Part shown: piece by piece, positions 46,518 through 58,437 of the stretch
Position numbering within the stretch: position 1 is the stretch's first letter
How the letters are laid out: every line of letters starts with the position of its first letter
Source: Laburnicola sp. R22_1
Taxonomy: Eukaryota; Ascomycota; Dothideomycetes; Pleosporales; Didymosphaeriaceae
Direction: 5' to 3'
Assembly (NCBI GenBank): GCA_014281115.1
Contig: JACONQ010000001.1
Location: 1,364,001-1,428,000 of the forward strand
DNA length: 64,000 bases
The notes under the pieces: generated by a model
Seen by the model: only the letters and a program-made list of their open reading frames with translations
Database searches by the model: none
Told to the model about the DNA's origin: nothing
Program-made: the position numbers and the translations under genes

Positions 46518-48050
46518 TATTTGTGCCTGTGGCGCTTTCCTTGCATTGCTCGGTGTTTTGGGATGTTGTACGACTTTATGAGATTATATCAGTTAATGTT
46601 ACTTTTCAAGTCTGTGTTATTTTCACCATGGAGATTGTAGCGCAATCAGTCGAATTGAAAACACGCGAGCTGCGTTCACACTTCAGATGTTGTCTGTTGG
46701 TATCCGTGGTGCGCAGGTGGCCCTGTGTGGCTGGTGGTCGACCCGCGCCGCCACAACCACTTTGGCGGGGAAGGCGGTCGATGGCAGCCTTGAGCTTGGG
46801 GAGCTTCACTTAAAGTTTACTAATAGACGCGCCTACACGCCTAGAAAAAAGCACAGACTTAGTAAAATTGCCTAATGCTAAATCTATTAACTATAATAAA
46901 CATACTATTTATTAATATTTTTATAATTACTTTTTTACGCTTTTTTTATTTACTAAGTAGGGGCTCTACTTTTTTATTATATTATTTAAGATAAAAGCTT
47001 TTATTATTCTATTTTTAGATAGTTAATTTAACGCTATATATAAATAAGTATATTAAAAGTATACTATAAAGGTTATAAAATTATTATAACTTTAAAGGTC
47101 GGCTTGCCAAACACCTTTTTTAATATTTTTTTTAGTTTGAGGTTAAAGTAGATTAAGATAGAAGGTTATTATATACATTTATATTATAACGCGCTAACCT
47201 CTTTTTGTTAACACTATCTTAAAACGCTTTTCTGTGTTAATAATAGTAGGAGAAATAACTACTATTATTGTAATATTTTTATTAGAACCCGCTTAGTCGC
47301 AAAAAAAAACCATATATTTATACTATACCTAATTCTAATTAAAGACTAACCTTAAACACGCTAACGTGACAATAGTAGCAGTTTAAACGCGCTTTTTTAT
47401 AATTACATTACCTTTCTACGCTCTTTTTAATTACTAAGCAGGGGGCTCTGCTTTTTTTATTATATTATTTAAGATAAAAGCCTTTGTTATCCTACCTCTA
47501 GGTAGATAAATTAACGCCACATAACTTTAAAAAATTTATAAAATACTAAAAGTATTAAAAGTCTTTTTAAATATTATAAAAATAGCCTATATATAGCTTT
47601 CTATAGTGTGTTAAATTAATCTACCTAGAAATAATATATTAAAAAAGCCAAGCCCTCTACTTAGTAAATAAAAAAGTGTAAAGTAGCTTTCTATATAATT
47701 AAAAAGCTTTATACTATATGGACTTAAAAATATATTAATATAGTATAAAAATTAACTTTATAGTTATAAGAATTACTATAGTAGGTTAATAGATACGCTA
47801 TTTTACTAAGTTCATGCTTTTTTTCTAGGCGCGTGGTGCCTAACAAAGGCGATTCACCTCAACGTAGTTGCCTTTGGGAGCTCCAATTTCCTTTCGGTCT
47901 TTCCCATCACGCGCCCTCGACGTTCAAAGCTGTGCCTACGCCCCCGGGCTGGTGCAACGTGCGCCTCGATAAATAGACACCCCCGCGCTCCCCGACACGA
48001 CACTCTCGCACAACTTCGACCCACGAGAGCTTCTGCATCTTACGCATACG
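46518..48050. repeat. AT-rich element block between BUB1 and CSN3
   Basis: From about 46810 to 47835 the sequence is extremely AT-rich. It contains inverted copies C (46952-47034) and D (47431-47517) and a partial forward copy E (47606-47668) of the dispersed repeat also found at 15461 and 20454. The flanks (46518-46810, 47836-48050) have normal composition and hold the BUB1 3' UTR and the CSN3 promoter. No coding capacity remains. Confidence 0.8.
46837..47834. mobile_element. Degenerate DNA element with imperfect terminal inverted repeats
   Basis: The left end, 46837-46868 (ACGCCTAGAAAAAAGCAC.., AGACTTAGTAAAAT), is nearly the reverse complement of the right end, 47800-47834 (ATTTTACTAAGTTCATGC.., TTTTTTTCTAGGCGCGT). 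Roughly 30 bp match with a few indels. The interior, about 1 kb, is AT-rich, non-coding and carries two same-direction copies (C, D) of the dispersed repeat. This fits a RIP-mutated TIR transposon or MITE. I cannot fix the exact ends or a target-site duplication. Confidence 0.6.
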
Positions 48051-49900
48051 ATGGCTGCCGAGGTAATCAACGCGCTCATGGCCTTTCAGCCAGAGACGCT
48101 GCCAGTGCAGCACAACCGCGAATACGACAAGGAGGCCCGCGACTTCGTCCAGCGCGTCCAGAGCTTGCAGGCGGCGAGCTTTCTGAAGGGTGCAGGCTCG
48201 GGGCAAGATCCGCTTGATGCATATGCCCCCAACTGCCTCTGCCATACGCGTCTAACAATTACAGGTGCTGACTCCCACGCACAACGCAATAGCGTACGCT
48301 TATACCCTTCGACACCGCCTCGACGCAGCCACCAGGAAGAACACAGAGCCGCTACGGCCCGGAAGTCCGCTATGGGACCGTATGCTGCGGTTCCTCGAGG
48401 CCTTCGACCCAGTTCAAATGCGCTACGCCGGTGACGAGTGGAACAAGCTAGTCGACTATGTTGAGGTGATCGCGCGGAACGAACGGACGGTATGTTGAGG
48501 CTCCTACATTGTCACACCTCTCAAGATAGCTGCTTATACCATGCAGCCTGTTCTTGCTATTGAGCCCATCCGCTCTGCATTGTTCCGCCTCGACCCCACT
48601 ACGGGAACGTTCACCTTGACCCACCTCCGTTTCGTCCGCCTGTGCATGGAGACTAGGTCATACAAGGACGCCTTGCCTATCCTCAACAACTACATTCATA
48701 GTCTTCCTATGGCGGCCGCTTTGGTATCACGAGAAGGTTTGGAATGTTCGGTGGTGGCTGCGGATACTGCAGCTAGCGGAGAGTTCATCAACACCAAATC
48801 AGGCCATACGAACAAGGTTACACTGGCTGACCTGCAGGAGTACTATGTCCTTGGTGCCATGGCGTATCTTGGAGCAGGGGAATTCAAAAAGGCACTGCAG
48901 TTCTTGGAGCATGTATTGGTCACTCCAGCAGCCAATGCTGCCAGCGGCCTGATGCTCGAGGCGTACAAGAAATGGGTGCTCGTTAGCTGTCTGGTCGATA
49001 AATCGGTGAGTAGATATGCGCTCCGCTGCCATTGGCCTTGCCATGATGTTGACCTCGCTTGCATGGGTCCAATGTCAAGGCCAAGCTAAGTTACTGGGAG
49101 ATGCACAAGGCCGGGTTGGATATTTGAACTAACGAACTGTAGTACAAAACACCACCTCGGACTATGAATGCGAGTGCAATTAAGAATTGCAAAGCGGCTG
49201 CTAAAGCCTACGAGGCGCTAGCAGATGCTTTCTCGCAGCTGAATAACCTGCCGAAACTGAAGGCGCAGGTCAATGCAGGCAAAGAGATATGGTCTGAGGT
49301 AAGTTCAGATGCTACGAAACACTTTATGCTAGACGAACTTCGCCCAATTCGGGTACTCCACACGAAACATGTTTTGTCTGTTTCAAAGCATGGCGCTTAC
49401 ACAAGGAGCAGGACGGCAACACGGGCTTAGTGGAAGAGCTTGTGGAATCGCAGAATCGAGCCTACGTTTCCCGCCTATCACGGACATTTTCGGCCATTCC
49501 AGTCTCAAACATTGCGAGCAACGTGGGCGGCGATGTGGAGCAAGTGACTGCGTTTGTGGACTCGCTAATCCAGAAAGGCGTATTAAACGCCCATCTCGAG
49601 CGAAACGACAAGTCTGGAGCAGGTGCCGTCTTAAGTTTCTATCTGGATCCCACCCAAGGACCCTTGGCCAAGACGGAGAAACAGCAGCAGCAGGCGCTGT
49701 TCGAGCAGACGCAGCGGACAAATCTACTGGCTGCCCAAGTGAAGGACGCGGACTACCGTTTGAGCATCACGAAAGAGTATGGGGAGTTTGTCAAGCGGCA
49801 TAACAAGAAGACGGTGGGTGGTAGCGGCAACAGTGATGGCATGGATATGACCTTCGACGAGGGCGACATGGACGAGGATATCATGGGCGACATGCGATGA
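48051..49900 (+). CDS. CSN3: COP9 signalosome subunit 3
   Basis: 498-aa PCI-domain subunit of the COP9 signalosome, the complex that removes NEDD8 from cullin ligases. Exons: 48051-48218, 48265-48489, 48547-49005, 49143-49298, 49412-49900. The family core is seen in HLRFVRLCMETRSYKDALPI, LADLQEYYVLGAMAYLGAGE and FKKALQFLEHVLVTPA (helical repeats). The PCI winged helix near the end is RLSRTFSAIPVSNIASNVGG plus VTAFVDSLIQKGVLNAHLE. It ends in an acidic Met/Asp tail (MDMTFDEGDMDEDIMGD). Intron 1 (48219-48264) lacks a GT donor: the only frame-compatible splice, joining GQDPLD to VLTPTHN, uses a GC donor (GAT|GCATAT) with a CTAAC branch site and ACAG acceptor. Confidence 0.92.
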
Positions 49901-50783
49901 GCGGCCATAGCGAGCGGACCTTGGGCGCATACCCATGTCAAATAGTAGCAATGGTGCAGTGGCTGCGGGAGGCTCTGTCCTCTCGGGATAAGCAGACAGA
50001 CGGTTCATGACGCAATAACGGTAAGGCATGAAACACGACGAGATGGGACTAGATGGTGTGTCCAGCCATGGACCATGCACGATAGGATTGGTAACGGAGT
50101 CCTTTTGATGGGGCTTTTTAGATTACGTGCACGATGGGTATCACGCAGGGAAAGAAGCGCGAACGGCGCACGTAGTCACGAAACAAGCAGATGGCACCCG
50201 CATGCTTTCGTTTTGACGTGACGTGACGTGAGGGATGCGCGTCGAGGGATGCTTTTGTGTTTTTGCGACGCGGAACGGACGAGCCGGCTCTGTATCAGGT
50301 GTAGAAGCGTAGCGTGAGATGTGTAATGGGTGTGTTGGTGATGGACAGGGAGCTGGTCGGTAGCCTCGCCGAGTCAGACGGAGGACGCTGGCTCTTGTTA
50401 TGATTAGTGAATGATTCTCTGCGGTCCACTCTCGACGCAGCTCCGGCGGGTGCTCCGGCCCACCGGTGACGGCAGGCGTGTGGTGGAGCGCAGTCCACGG
50501 GTGGGCGTCGCTGCCCCTTGGCGGGTGCTAGCTGCTTTGGGGCCGCACCCCTGGGCGTGTCGTCGCGGTGCCGGGTGGCAGTGGCATGTCGCAGCTGTCT
50601 AGGGGTCTCTGCACGCAGCCAGCAGCATCCGTCTGGCAGCATCCCTCTGGCAGCACCCGTCTGGCAGCACTGCAGCACCCACACCCTCCGCCCCGAGCCG
50701 CTGCACCGCCGGCCTGCTGAACTGCGCGCGTTCCTGCACCCACGCCGCCATGCGGGCTCAAGGTGCGCATAAACGTGCATGAC
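49901..50783. promoter_or_regulatory. Intergenic region with TGACG triplet and 15-bp tandem repeat
   Basis: CSN3 3' UTR and MIT-gene promoter. At 50214-50232 TGACGTGACGTGACGTGAG repeats a CRE-like half site three times. At 50625-50669 a 15-bp unit (CATCCGTCTGGCAG plus one base) is repeated three times. Long open frames here on the minus strand reflect GC-rich sequence and are not taken as genes. Confidence 0.45.
50625..50669. repeat. 15-bp tandem repeat, three copies
   Basis: CATCCGTCTGGCAG, CATCCCTCTGGCAG and CACCCGTCTGGCAG start at 50625, 50640 and 50655. The repeat lies about 115 bp before the MIT-gene start codon, probably in its 5' UTR or promoter. Confidence 0.8.
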
Positions 50784-53700
50784 ATGGAGAGATCGCGAAC
50801 GCCCGCCAGTCTCAGACCGCGGCCTCAGGCGCACCGCCGCCCCGACGCCGACATGAACCTCTACACCTCCCCGTCGCCCGCAGATGTGCCCGGCCCTGTG
50901 TCTGCCCACCGCCGCCCCTCGCGCAGCAATTCGCTCTCGTCGTCGTCGGTCGTCACCGTCAAGCGCGCCGCCTCGTTCAAGGACTCGCTCCCCGACCCCA
51001 AGCAGGCCACACCGCCTCCCGCCAGACGGCGCAGCAGCACTGCCGGCGCCGGCGACCTCGCAGCCGTCTTTCGCGAGGGCGTCGCCAACCTCAATCGCTG
51101 GTCGCAGAGCACCGCGAGCACCGTGGCCTCGCCCAACACGGCGGAGAGGGGACAGGCACACGCCCACCACCCAAGCTTCTCGCGCCATCTCGCCGCGGCC
51201 GCCCTGCCCGCAGTCAATGGAGCCGCTGCCCATCCGCCATCGCCATCACCCCTCAACCCCTCGCCCACGCGCACCACCACGCCCTTCTCCGCCGCCTCCA
51301 AGCGCGCGCCGGCCTCGAGCCCCCGCCGCAGTGCCCGCCCGCGCTCGCCCGTCTACAAGCCCCCGCCCTCGACCACGGGCCCTCCCCAGATCCCCTCGCT
51401 GCCTGCCCTCCTCCCCGCCACCGTATACGACCCCAACAGCCCGCACACAGCCTCCTCGAGCGACCTGCCCTCCACGGCCGGCCTGGTCACCCCCACCACC
51501 TGCACCCAGACGTACGCCGACTACTTCAGCCCGAAGCCCCGCCCGTCGCCCGCCCGACGTCCGCCCTCGCGCAGCAAAACAGACAGGATACTAGGCAGGT
51601 CGCCGCTGGGGTCGCCGCCAATTAGCGTGCTGGAGTCGGAAGCAAGGTACAGGGCCCCTTCGGGCCCCTCTCGGCCAGTGACTGCGGGCCGTCCCTCGGC
51701 GGGGGGTGCAAGGGAGCCGGCCCAGAAACCAGCCCAGAGCGCTACGCACGAACGGTCATTCTCGAAAGAGCAGGATTCCAGAGATCGGAGCGAGAGCAAC
51801 GCCAGCAGCCGCCTCGACGACGGCGTCCAGGGCACCCCTCCGCGCACTCGGGAGCGGAGGGAGAAGGATAAAAAGACAATGCTATCACGCGCGCTGCAGA
51901 AGGCAAACACTGCAGTCTTGCTGGACAATGCGCAGAATTTCGAAGGCGCCATGGAGGCGTACGGGGACGCCTGCAAGCTATTGCAGCAGGTCATGATACG
52001 GAGTTCAGGCGAAGAGGACAAGCGAAAACTGGACGCAATCGTAAGTCTTGACTGCTTCCTTCTGCTGCTCCCGACGACCCGAACATGTAGCCAATACTGA
52101 CGTGGGGTAGCGTGTGACCTATACCAACCGCATAGAAGAACTCAAAAGACTGGATCCCGGTTACCGCTCTTCGACTGGCAAGTCGTTACCCGCGCGTCCC
52201 ATGAGCAACGAATCACTGGAAGAAGGACGATCTATGCTACTGGATGCGGCTAACGGGGAACCCATCGTTGAAACCGCCAAGATGACCAGGGTAGCCAAGG
52301 ATCGACCTATTGATAATATGCTTGAAAGGACCGACCCAACACGACCACCTCCGCAGCCGCTGCCCTTCCGGATGGATAAGCCAGGGGGGCAGCGAGACTC
52401 CGTCATAACAACAGCAATTCGCGACGTGCAAATTGGTCTGACAAGCTCATCTCAGTTCCATCTGCAGCCGCCACCTGGTCGGCTTGCAAGCAACACTGCA
52501 TCATCAGGGGCGTTGGGCATAGAATCACCAATGGATCGAAGTTACATGCCTCCACCGCTATCTCCTCGTCGACCAGTCTCTCCCCTTCCATCTTCAAGCA
52601 AGGAGCTTGAGCCTAGCACCCGAGATTCACTGGAAGCACCCACTCAGGCAGGGCATCAAAGAGGCAATAGTAGCGAGTCTATATCATGGCTAGACACTAT
52701 TGACGAGTCTGGGGGCTCTTCTTGCTCGTCATCGGTTCATTCACTTTCCCCCGGCGGGCTGCACCGAAAACATATTCGAACCGCGAGCGGCGCAACAGAA
52801 GCGGAATTTGACGCCGCCTTAGATGCAGCCGTGGAAGCTGCATATGACGAAGGCTACGAACCTTACGCAGATGGGACTACGCCCAACTCCGCCGAGAAAT
52901 CCGCGAACAGATTACGAAACATAGAATTGGCCAAGGAACGAGTACGAGAAGCAGAACGAGAGGAGGCAATCGCAGCAGCGAAATATCGGTACAAAGAGAC
53001 ACAGCTGCGTAACGAACCTTTACCACATGTCAGGGAAAGCGTCGAGTTCAATTTCCAGGATGAAGCGGACGAGGAGGAGCGCTTGCTCGACGAGATTACG
53101 AGGGAGTATATGCTCGATGGGTTCGACTTCGACCTGCAGACAAAGTCGTCATTACCGCGTCAGTCAGATTCCAGTAGCTTCACGTACAACAGCTCAGTGT
53201 CCTCGCACAGAACCACGGGTGGAACGTCGCTGTCGACCGTTGCGGAAGTCATGCATGAAACGAAGCCAAAAGCGCCCATAAATTCCCCACCGTCAGTTTC
53301 CGCCTCCTCGGGCGCTTTGGCGTCGGTATCGGAAGGTCAAACGTCGGAGGCAAATGATTCTTCTGAAACAACCCCAAAAGCTCTCAATATCTCGAAGGAA
53401 GCCGCTTCGGTACGCAATCGGAGATTATCAGGACAAAATCTCAAATCTCTGAAGATCGAAACATCTTTACCGCCAGTCCCTCCAGCGCCGCACACCGACA
53501 AGGCAGTCCATGCCCAAAGAGAAGCGCGACCTGAAGTTCCGCCGCTACCCAAATCTGCGGCTGCTGCAACGTTTAGCAATACGCAACCTCTAGTTGATGC
53601 AACTTTCAAAGTTCCTGCAATACCCCAAGCGCATTCACAAGGTGGTCTCAATGCGCCTTCACCACAAGCTCCTGTTCCCAGTCCAGCTGATACTGCTTTT

Positions 53701-55015
53701 ACTGTTTCACCAGCAATGCCGGCCCTCAGCCATGCTGTGTCAAATGATCTCCCTCCCCCATCTCCAAAAACTGGCAAAAATTCCGCAATGGGTATCAGGA
53801 AGAACAAGTCATCGCTTAGCTTGAAGCAACGAAACCTTTCGGTGTCTAGTCCAGACGGTTCAGACGCCTCGATCGGAACCCCGATGAGCGCTACCTTTCC
53901 ATTCACAGGGCGAAAGCCAAGCGCTGCGCCACTACCAACGCCTACACCAAGTGTGCCCACCTTCAACGTTGATGGTTTGCCGAGTGGAGGAATGCACCTG
54001 TTCGAGAGTGATATCCACTCACCGAATTCTCCTGGCTCGCCTAGCGATGCTGTACCAAATGCTCCTATTCCTTTGGAACCATGTCCAGACTCCTATCTCC
54101 TCCGTCCTTTCTGGCTCATGCGCTGTTTCTATCAAACGATCGCACACCCACGTGGCGGGTATCTTTCAACAAAGCTCTTCATCCCTCGCGATGTCTGGCG
54201 TGTCAAGGGCGTGAAACTAAAGAATCTGGACGACAAAATCGCCAACTGCGATTTGCTTACTGCTGCGCTGCAAAGGTTATCCACCGTGGATACCCTCGAT
54301 GCTGACGCTGTGTTGGAAGAAATGCAAGCTCTGGAGGTGGTTCTAGACCAGGTGCAAACGCAGTTATCAAAGAAACTTGGCAACGAAGTCGGCTTACAAG
54401 GCGTGTCAACACTCTTCAAGGATGCATACACCGTAGGAATGGGGTCGACAGCCGAGGGCAACTCAGAGAAGGGATCTCATGGATCGCAAGACCATGCCCC
54501 GAAGAGCGCGGTGTCACAGAGCAAGTCATACCTTACTTCCTGGCGTAAGCTGCGATCAAAGAACTCTGCGGTGGGTCTGAGCACGATAGCAGGGGCCAAG
54601 GGCGGGGCGACCGAGCTTTCGAAAGATTCCTTGACCATGGCTACCCTGCCCATGACGAACTTACCTAACATTCGGTTTGCGAAGCGAGACGTGTCAAATG
54701 TGGCGTTCGAAGGCCCCAACGCGGGATACATGGGCAGCCTGGCGAAGCTTTTCGATTCCGTCCAGATACTGGGTATGCTTTTTATTAACCGCAACTGCTG
54801 TAGAAATCTGCTAATAACGGCCTGCAGACCAAATCACTCGCCAAGTCGAAGACCCAGGTCTCAAGCACTCGTCTCCTACCCATGTCGGTCTCGAACTCTG
54901 TGCCCGCCACACTGCCGAGTTCTTCGGCTTCTATATTTGCCGCTTTGTGCTTGCGGACGTCACGCTCATGCTGGATAAGTTTATCAAGAGAGGGAGCGAG
55001 TGGGTGTTGGTATGA
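50784..55015 (+). CDS. Large MIT-domain protein
   Basis: 1,368-aa protein with a MIT (microtubule interacting and trafficking) domain, a three-helix module that usually binds ESCRT-III tails. Exons: 50784-52040, 52111-54772, 54828-55015. The first about 360 residues are Ser/Pro/Arg-rich and disordered. The MIT domain spans about 363-436 (MLSRALQKANTAVLLDNAQN, FEGAMEAYGDACKLLQQVM, and RVTYTNRIEELKRLD after intron 1). The middle is low-complexity with one charged helix (about 690-760, NRLRNIELAKERVREAEREE). A conserved C-terminal domain begins near 1076 (CPDSYLLRPFWLMRCFYQTI, STKLFIPRDVWRVKGVKLKN) and continues across intron 2 to HTAEFFGFYICRFVLADVTL. The architecture is fungal; an endosomal or membrane-trafficking role is inferred from the MIT domain only. 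The start at 50784 is the first ATG in frame. Confidence 0.85.
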
Positions 55016-55736
55016 TGATATGCATACGTAATAAGCGTAGTATTAGGATCCAGCAGGGAAGGATCTGAACCTCACTATCGTTTCGAACCGCTTGATCGCT
55101 GCGTTATTCAGCTTCAAGACCTACTTACTGTTGCTTTGGTATGTTGGTTTGCTTGCATGCATGCATGGCATTACGTCATAGCGGGTGTTTGTCGTGCTAC
55201 TGTTACGAGTCATGTTTCCTTCTCTTCTTCAGCTCAACCCCTTTTTTCGTCGTTTTGTTTTTCTACCAAAGTCGAGATATCCCCCAGAACCATGTTTATC
55301 AAACCTTATTCTTCTTACCTACATCACATCTATCTGTCTGTGTCAGTCACTCCTCGGCGATTGGTTGGACACTCTTCGATTCTCTCTTGTTGTCTGTCTG
55401 TCGTTACTAGACTTGTTTAGAAGTGGGTTTTGCGACAGGAAAGGTGCATGGTGAGGGACGATGGCTTTGTATGTACGTTGCTGGGTGTGTATGTATGCGG
55501 ATCATGGAAGGTCGGTGGCAACCGACTGTCTGTGCAATGAATGAGGACGTCAAATGCATCATTGGTCTATTGTATTCTCTCACGTAGTGATTTATCGTCG
55601 TATGGGCTGGATCTGATGACATATTTACCAGGCACGGACAGGTACACACAGGAAGAGCTCGACGAGGTAGGGGTTCCCCAAGGGTGATAACATCTAATCA
55701 AGGTAACCTAGGCTGCCATGCTGCGCCGCAATACCA
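55016..55736. other. Convergent intergenic region
   Basis: About 720 bp, 3' UTR sequence of the two flanking genes; overlapping short frames at 55136-55454 have pyrimidine-rich, non-protein-like composition. Confidence 0.5.
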
Positions 55737-56720
55737 TCATGCAACAAACCGCTTTGCAATAACGTACTCGCCGCCAACGTCCTCCAACTTTACCAACACG
55801 TCTTTCTTGTTGAGCCCCGCACCAGTGTCCACCTCCCTTTTCCCCCAGAGATCCTTGTGGGTGTAAAACTCCCCCGCAGCCAACGGCGGCCTGTTCACAT
55901 GAAGCGCGCGCTTCTTCGCACCCGCAGCGCCCGGCAGATTCAAAGGCCGACTCCAGGCCACCTGCGCCGATCCCAGACTACTCGACGCGCGGACCGTTCT
56001 CAGAATGCTCTGGCCGTGGACGAGGTCGGCCTCCAGCATGGACGTCGAGAACGTGGTGATGGTTTGCTGGAGACCGCTGATGGCGTCGCGGACGGGGCTG
56101 TTCATTTCTTTGTGCCAGGCGCGGCCGAGGGTTACGAGGGCGGAGGAGAGGGTTGGGATGCTGGATACATAGTCTGTGTAGGGGGTATCGAGCCAGACGT
56201 TAGATGGTGATGTGGCGGCCGGTGGCGGTGGCGGTGGTGGAGATGAGGGCGCCGAGGGATCGGTGCTATTGAGGGTGGGGGTGGTGATGTTGGTAGGCGG
56301 AGAGGTGGTGTTTTCGGGGGTGGTTGTCCATGCAACCTAGTGGACGTCAGTTAGTAAGTAGGAAGGGGAAAGGAGAGGGTAACTTACGCGGTCGACATCG
56401 AGCAGGTACTTCGCTCTCAATATTGTCGTCGTGATATTTGAGACCAGGTCCGCAGTTCCCTGTCCGACGAGTTACCATCTTCCACCTTTTCGGGCCTGCA
56501 TGATACTCACCATTGAGCCGGCCGGGCTTGCGGGGCTAAAGAACCCCCAACTGGAGTTGTTGGGTGCAGCCTGGATGGTCGCAGCCGTCGAGTCGATGAT
56601 CGTCTTCAGGTCCACGAGGTCTTGGATGGCGTGCGGGACGGCGGTCGGAGCGACGGTTGGGAGCAGGATGACGCCGGAGACGAGCATGGTTTTGAGAGCC
56701 GCCACGGGACGCGAAGACAT
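55737..56720 (-). CDS. Secreted or cell-wall hypothetical protein with polyproline run
   Basis: 293 aa. Exons: 56720-56511, 56459-56388, 56336-55737; introns 56460-56510 and 56337-56387, both 51 nt, with GTGAGT/GTAAGT donors. The N terminus has a signal-like hydrophobic stretch (TMLVSGVILLPTVAPTAV). It is followed by a helical segment (IQDLVDLKTIIDSTAATIQA), possible N-glycosylation sites (NSS, NIT, NTT, NIT, NST) and a Ser/Pro region with seven prolines in a row. The second half is mixed helical (LSSALVTLGRAWHKEMNSPV). The layout loosely recalls cell-wall galactomannoprotein/HsbA-like proteins, but no diagnostic motif supports that name. Function unknown. The frame is preserved across both introns, which supports the model. 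Confidence 0.65.
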
Positions 56721-58437
56721 GCTAGGTGTGTTTGAGTAGGTGATGTAGAGTTTGGGGACACTACAGGTGGAACAAGACGCTGCTGTAGGTAGGCTGTTGT
56801 GCGAGGGGAGAATTAGGACTGTAGAGACTGGAACAAGGAGCGCTTTATGGAACAAGAGGCGTGAATGTGCAGGCGCATGTGGTGGAGAAGCGACCTCAGT
56901 GGTCTGTCGAGGGTACTTGCCTTCCGATCGTCACAGTCGCTCGTCGCGGCTTCTTTCCTTTATATCTCAATTACTTGCCTCACTAAGTAACTTATTATCA
57001 TCAATCAACCAACTAGTAAGGGCAGGCTTACATAGCATACATACCTAAGATGCTATATATAAGTATGGTTAGTTGCGCTTAAAGGTTAGTTAGATACACG
57101 CACGCAGTTGGTGGAAAACTTAGATCGCCTAAGACTGTGTTTTTATTAGTTCATCTTTTAGAGTGTATATAGAAAAAAGTTCGTCTATTCATTCATTCAC
57201 TTAAATCACATAACAAAAAAAAAGGAAAAAAATCCCAAAAAAAAAGAAACAATTTGGACTCGCTAGGGATCGAACCTAGGTCTTTCTCTAATTGCGAATC
57301 TATACTGCAGTGCGCCATTCTTCCCAACCACTGACTCCGATATCATGTCAGTAGCTGGGGATTGAGGGTTGCGGCAAGATCCACGTTCGTGAACGTCATA
57401 CCACTGTGACCACGAGTCCTTGATTTGTTTGATGGAAGTTTTTGGTTTTGTAAATATTATATAGTGGTAAGATTAGGGTTGGCGCGCTTATAGAAATTTG
57501 CGTGGTTTGTTGAGTGTGGGTGAATGGCAAGAGGCACGGCCCCGGGGTGAAGTGTACAACGTGATTAGCGACCATCCATGGATGCGCATGCATTCATGTG
57601 TAGAGCCTGCTCTTCGACGTGTAATCTACATCCTTGTAAAGACCCTGCACTGCTGGTAAATTTCAATCATGGCCTCACCCGTGCGGTCTTGAGTTCATGC
57701 AAGAGACCCAGTCTCCAAGTGTGTAGCGTCGTTTCATGGCGCGATTTCAACCAGTGTGGAAGACTTGCGAAGAACGTGTGCGAAAATAGAGAGCGTTCTG
57801 GGTGGGGTGCGAAGTGATATTTTGTAGGAACACTGGGTAATGAGTTTCTACATGAGAGCTCACAATTCGCCTGGAATCCATTAAACCTGGTGAAGATTAT
57901 GCTGTGAACCAAAGGCGTGAATATATAATGTGCTCATACGTGATAGACGGTAAGGTTAGGATGCCTGCATGAAAGAGGAGAATCGTCCATTGACTTTGTG
58001 GTGGTTGGCTAGATTGGGCAGGAGAGAGAGTACGCCAGTGCCAAATGGCAACAGCCACCCAATCGAACCGGTACTGCCACCTGCTACCGACCTGCCGCAT
58101 CATATACCAAAGTAAAGTGCTAATCAGTGAGCTCTACCAACAGCTCTAACAACTTTAAAGTGAGAGTAGCCTTAGTATTCAAGCGAGCACTATTATGCGT
58201 GAGCACGAGTTCAGAGACGCAACAAAAGCCGAACACATACGGCAGGCCAAGGCAATCACTTTAGTTAGGAATGGACGCGCGATGCTACAGTTTCTTAAAA
58301 GATGTATATCGAGTCATTGAGATACATAAATGGCGATTCGGCGGAAGAGGTGTCAGTGGGGAGTCCCCTCGTCTCCATGAATGCGGTGTACCCGACAAGC
58401 CCTCACTTAAGAAGTCAGCTTCATACCCTCCGAGCTC
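56721..58437. other. Intergenic region, 1.7 kb, with tRNA-like remnants
   Basis: No protein gene recognised. An A-rich tract occurs at 57208-57250. Two minus-strand segments, about 57262-57338 and 58050-58140, contain tRNA-like elements (see findings), but neither folds into an acceptable cloverleaf by eye. Confidence 0.45.

Noticed and set aside
50295..51233. 312-codon open frame on the minus strand opposite the MIT-gene start
   Set aside because: GC-rich codons of the MIT gene and its upstream region leave the complementary strand open by chance. The translation is Arg/Gly/Ala low-complexity with no domain.
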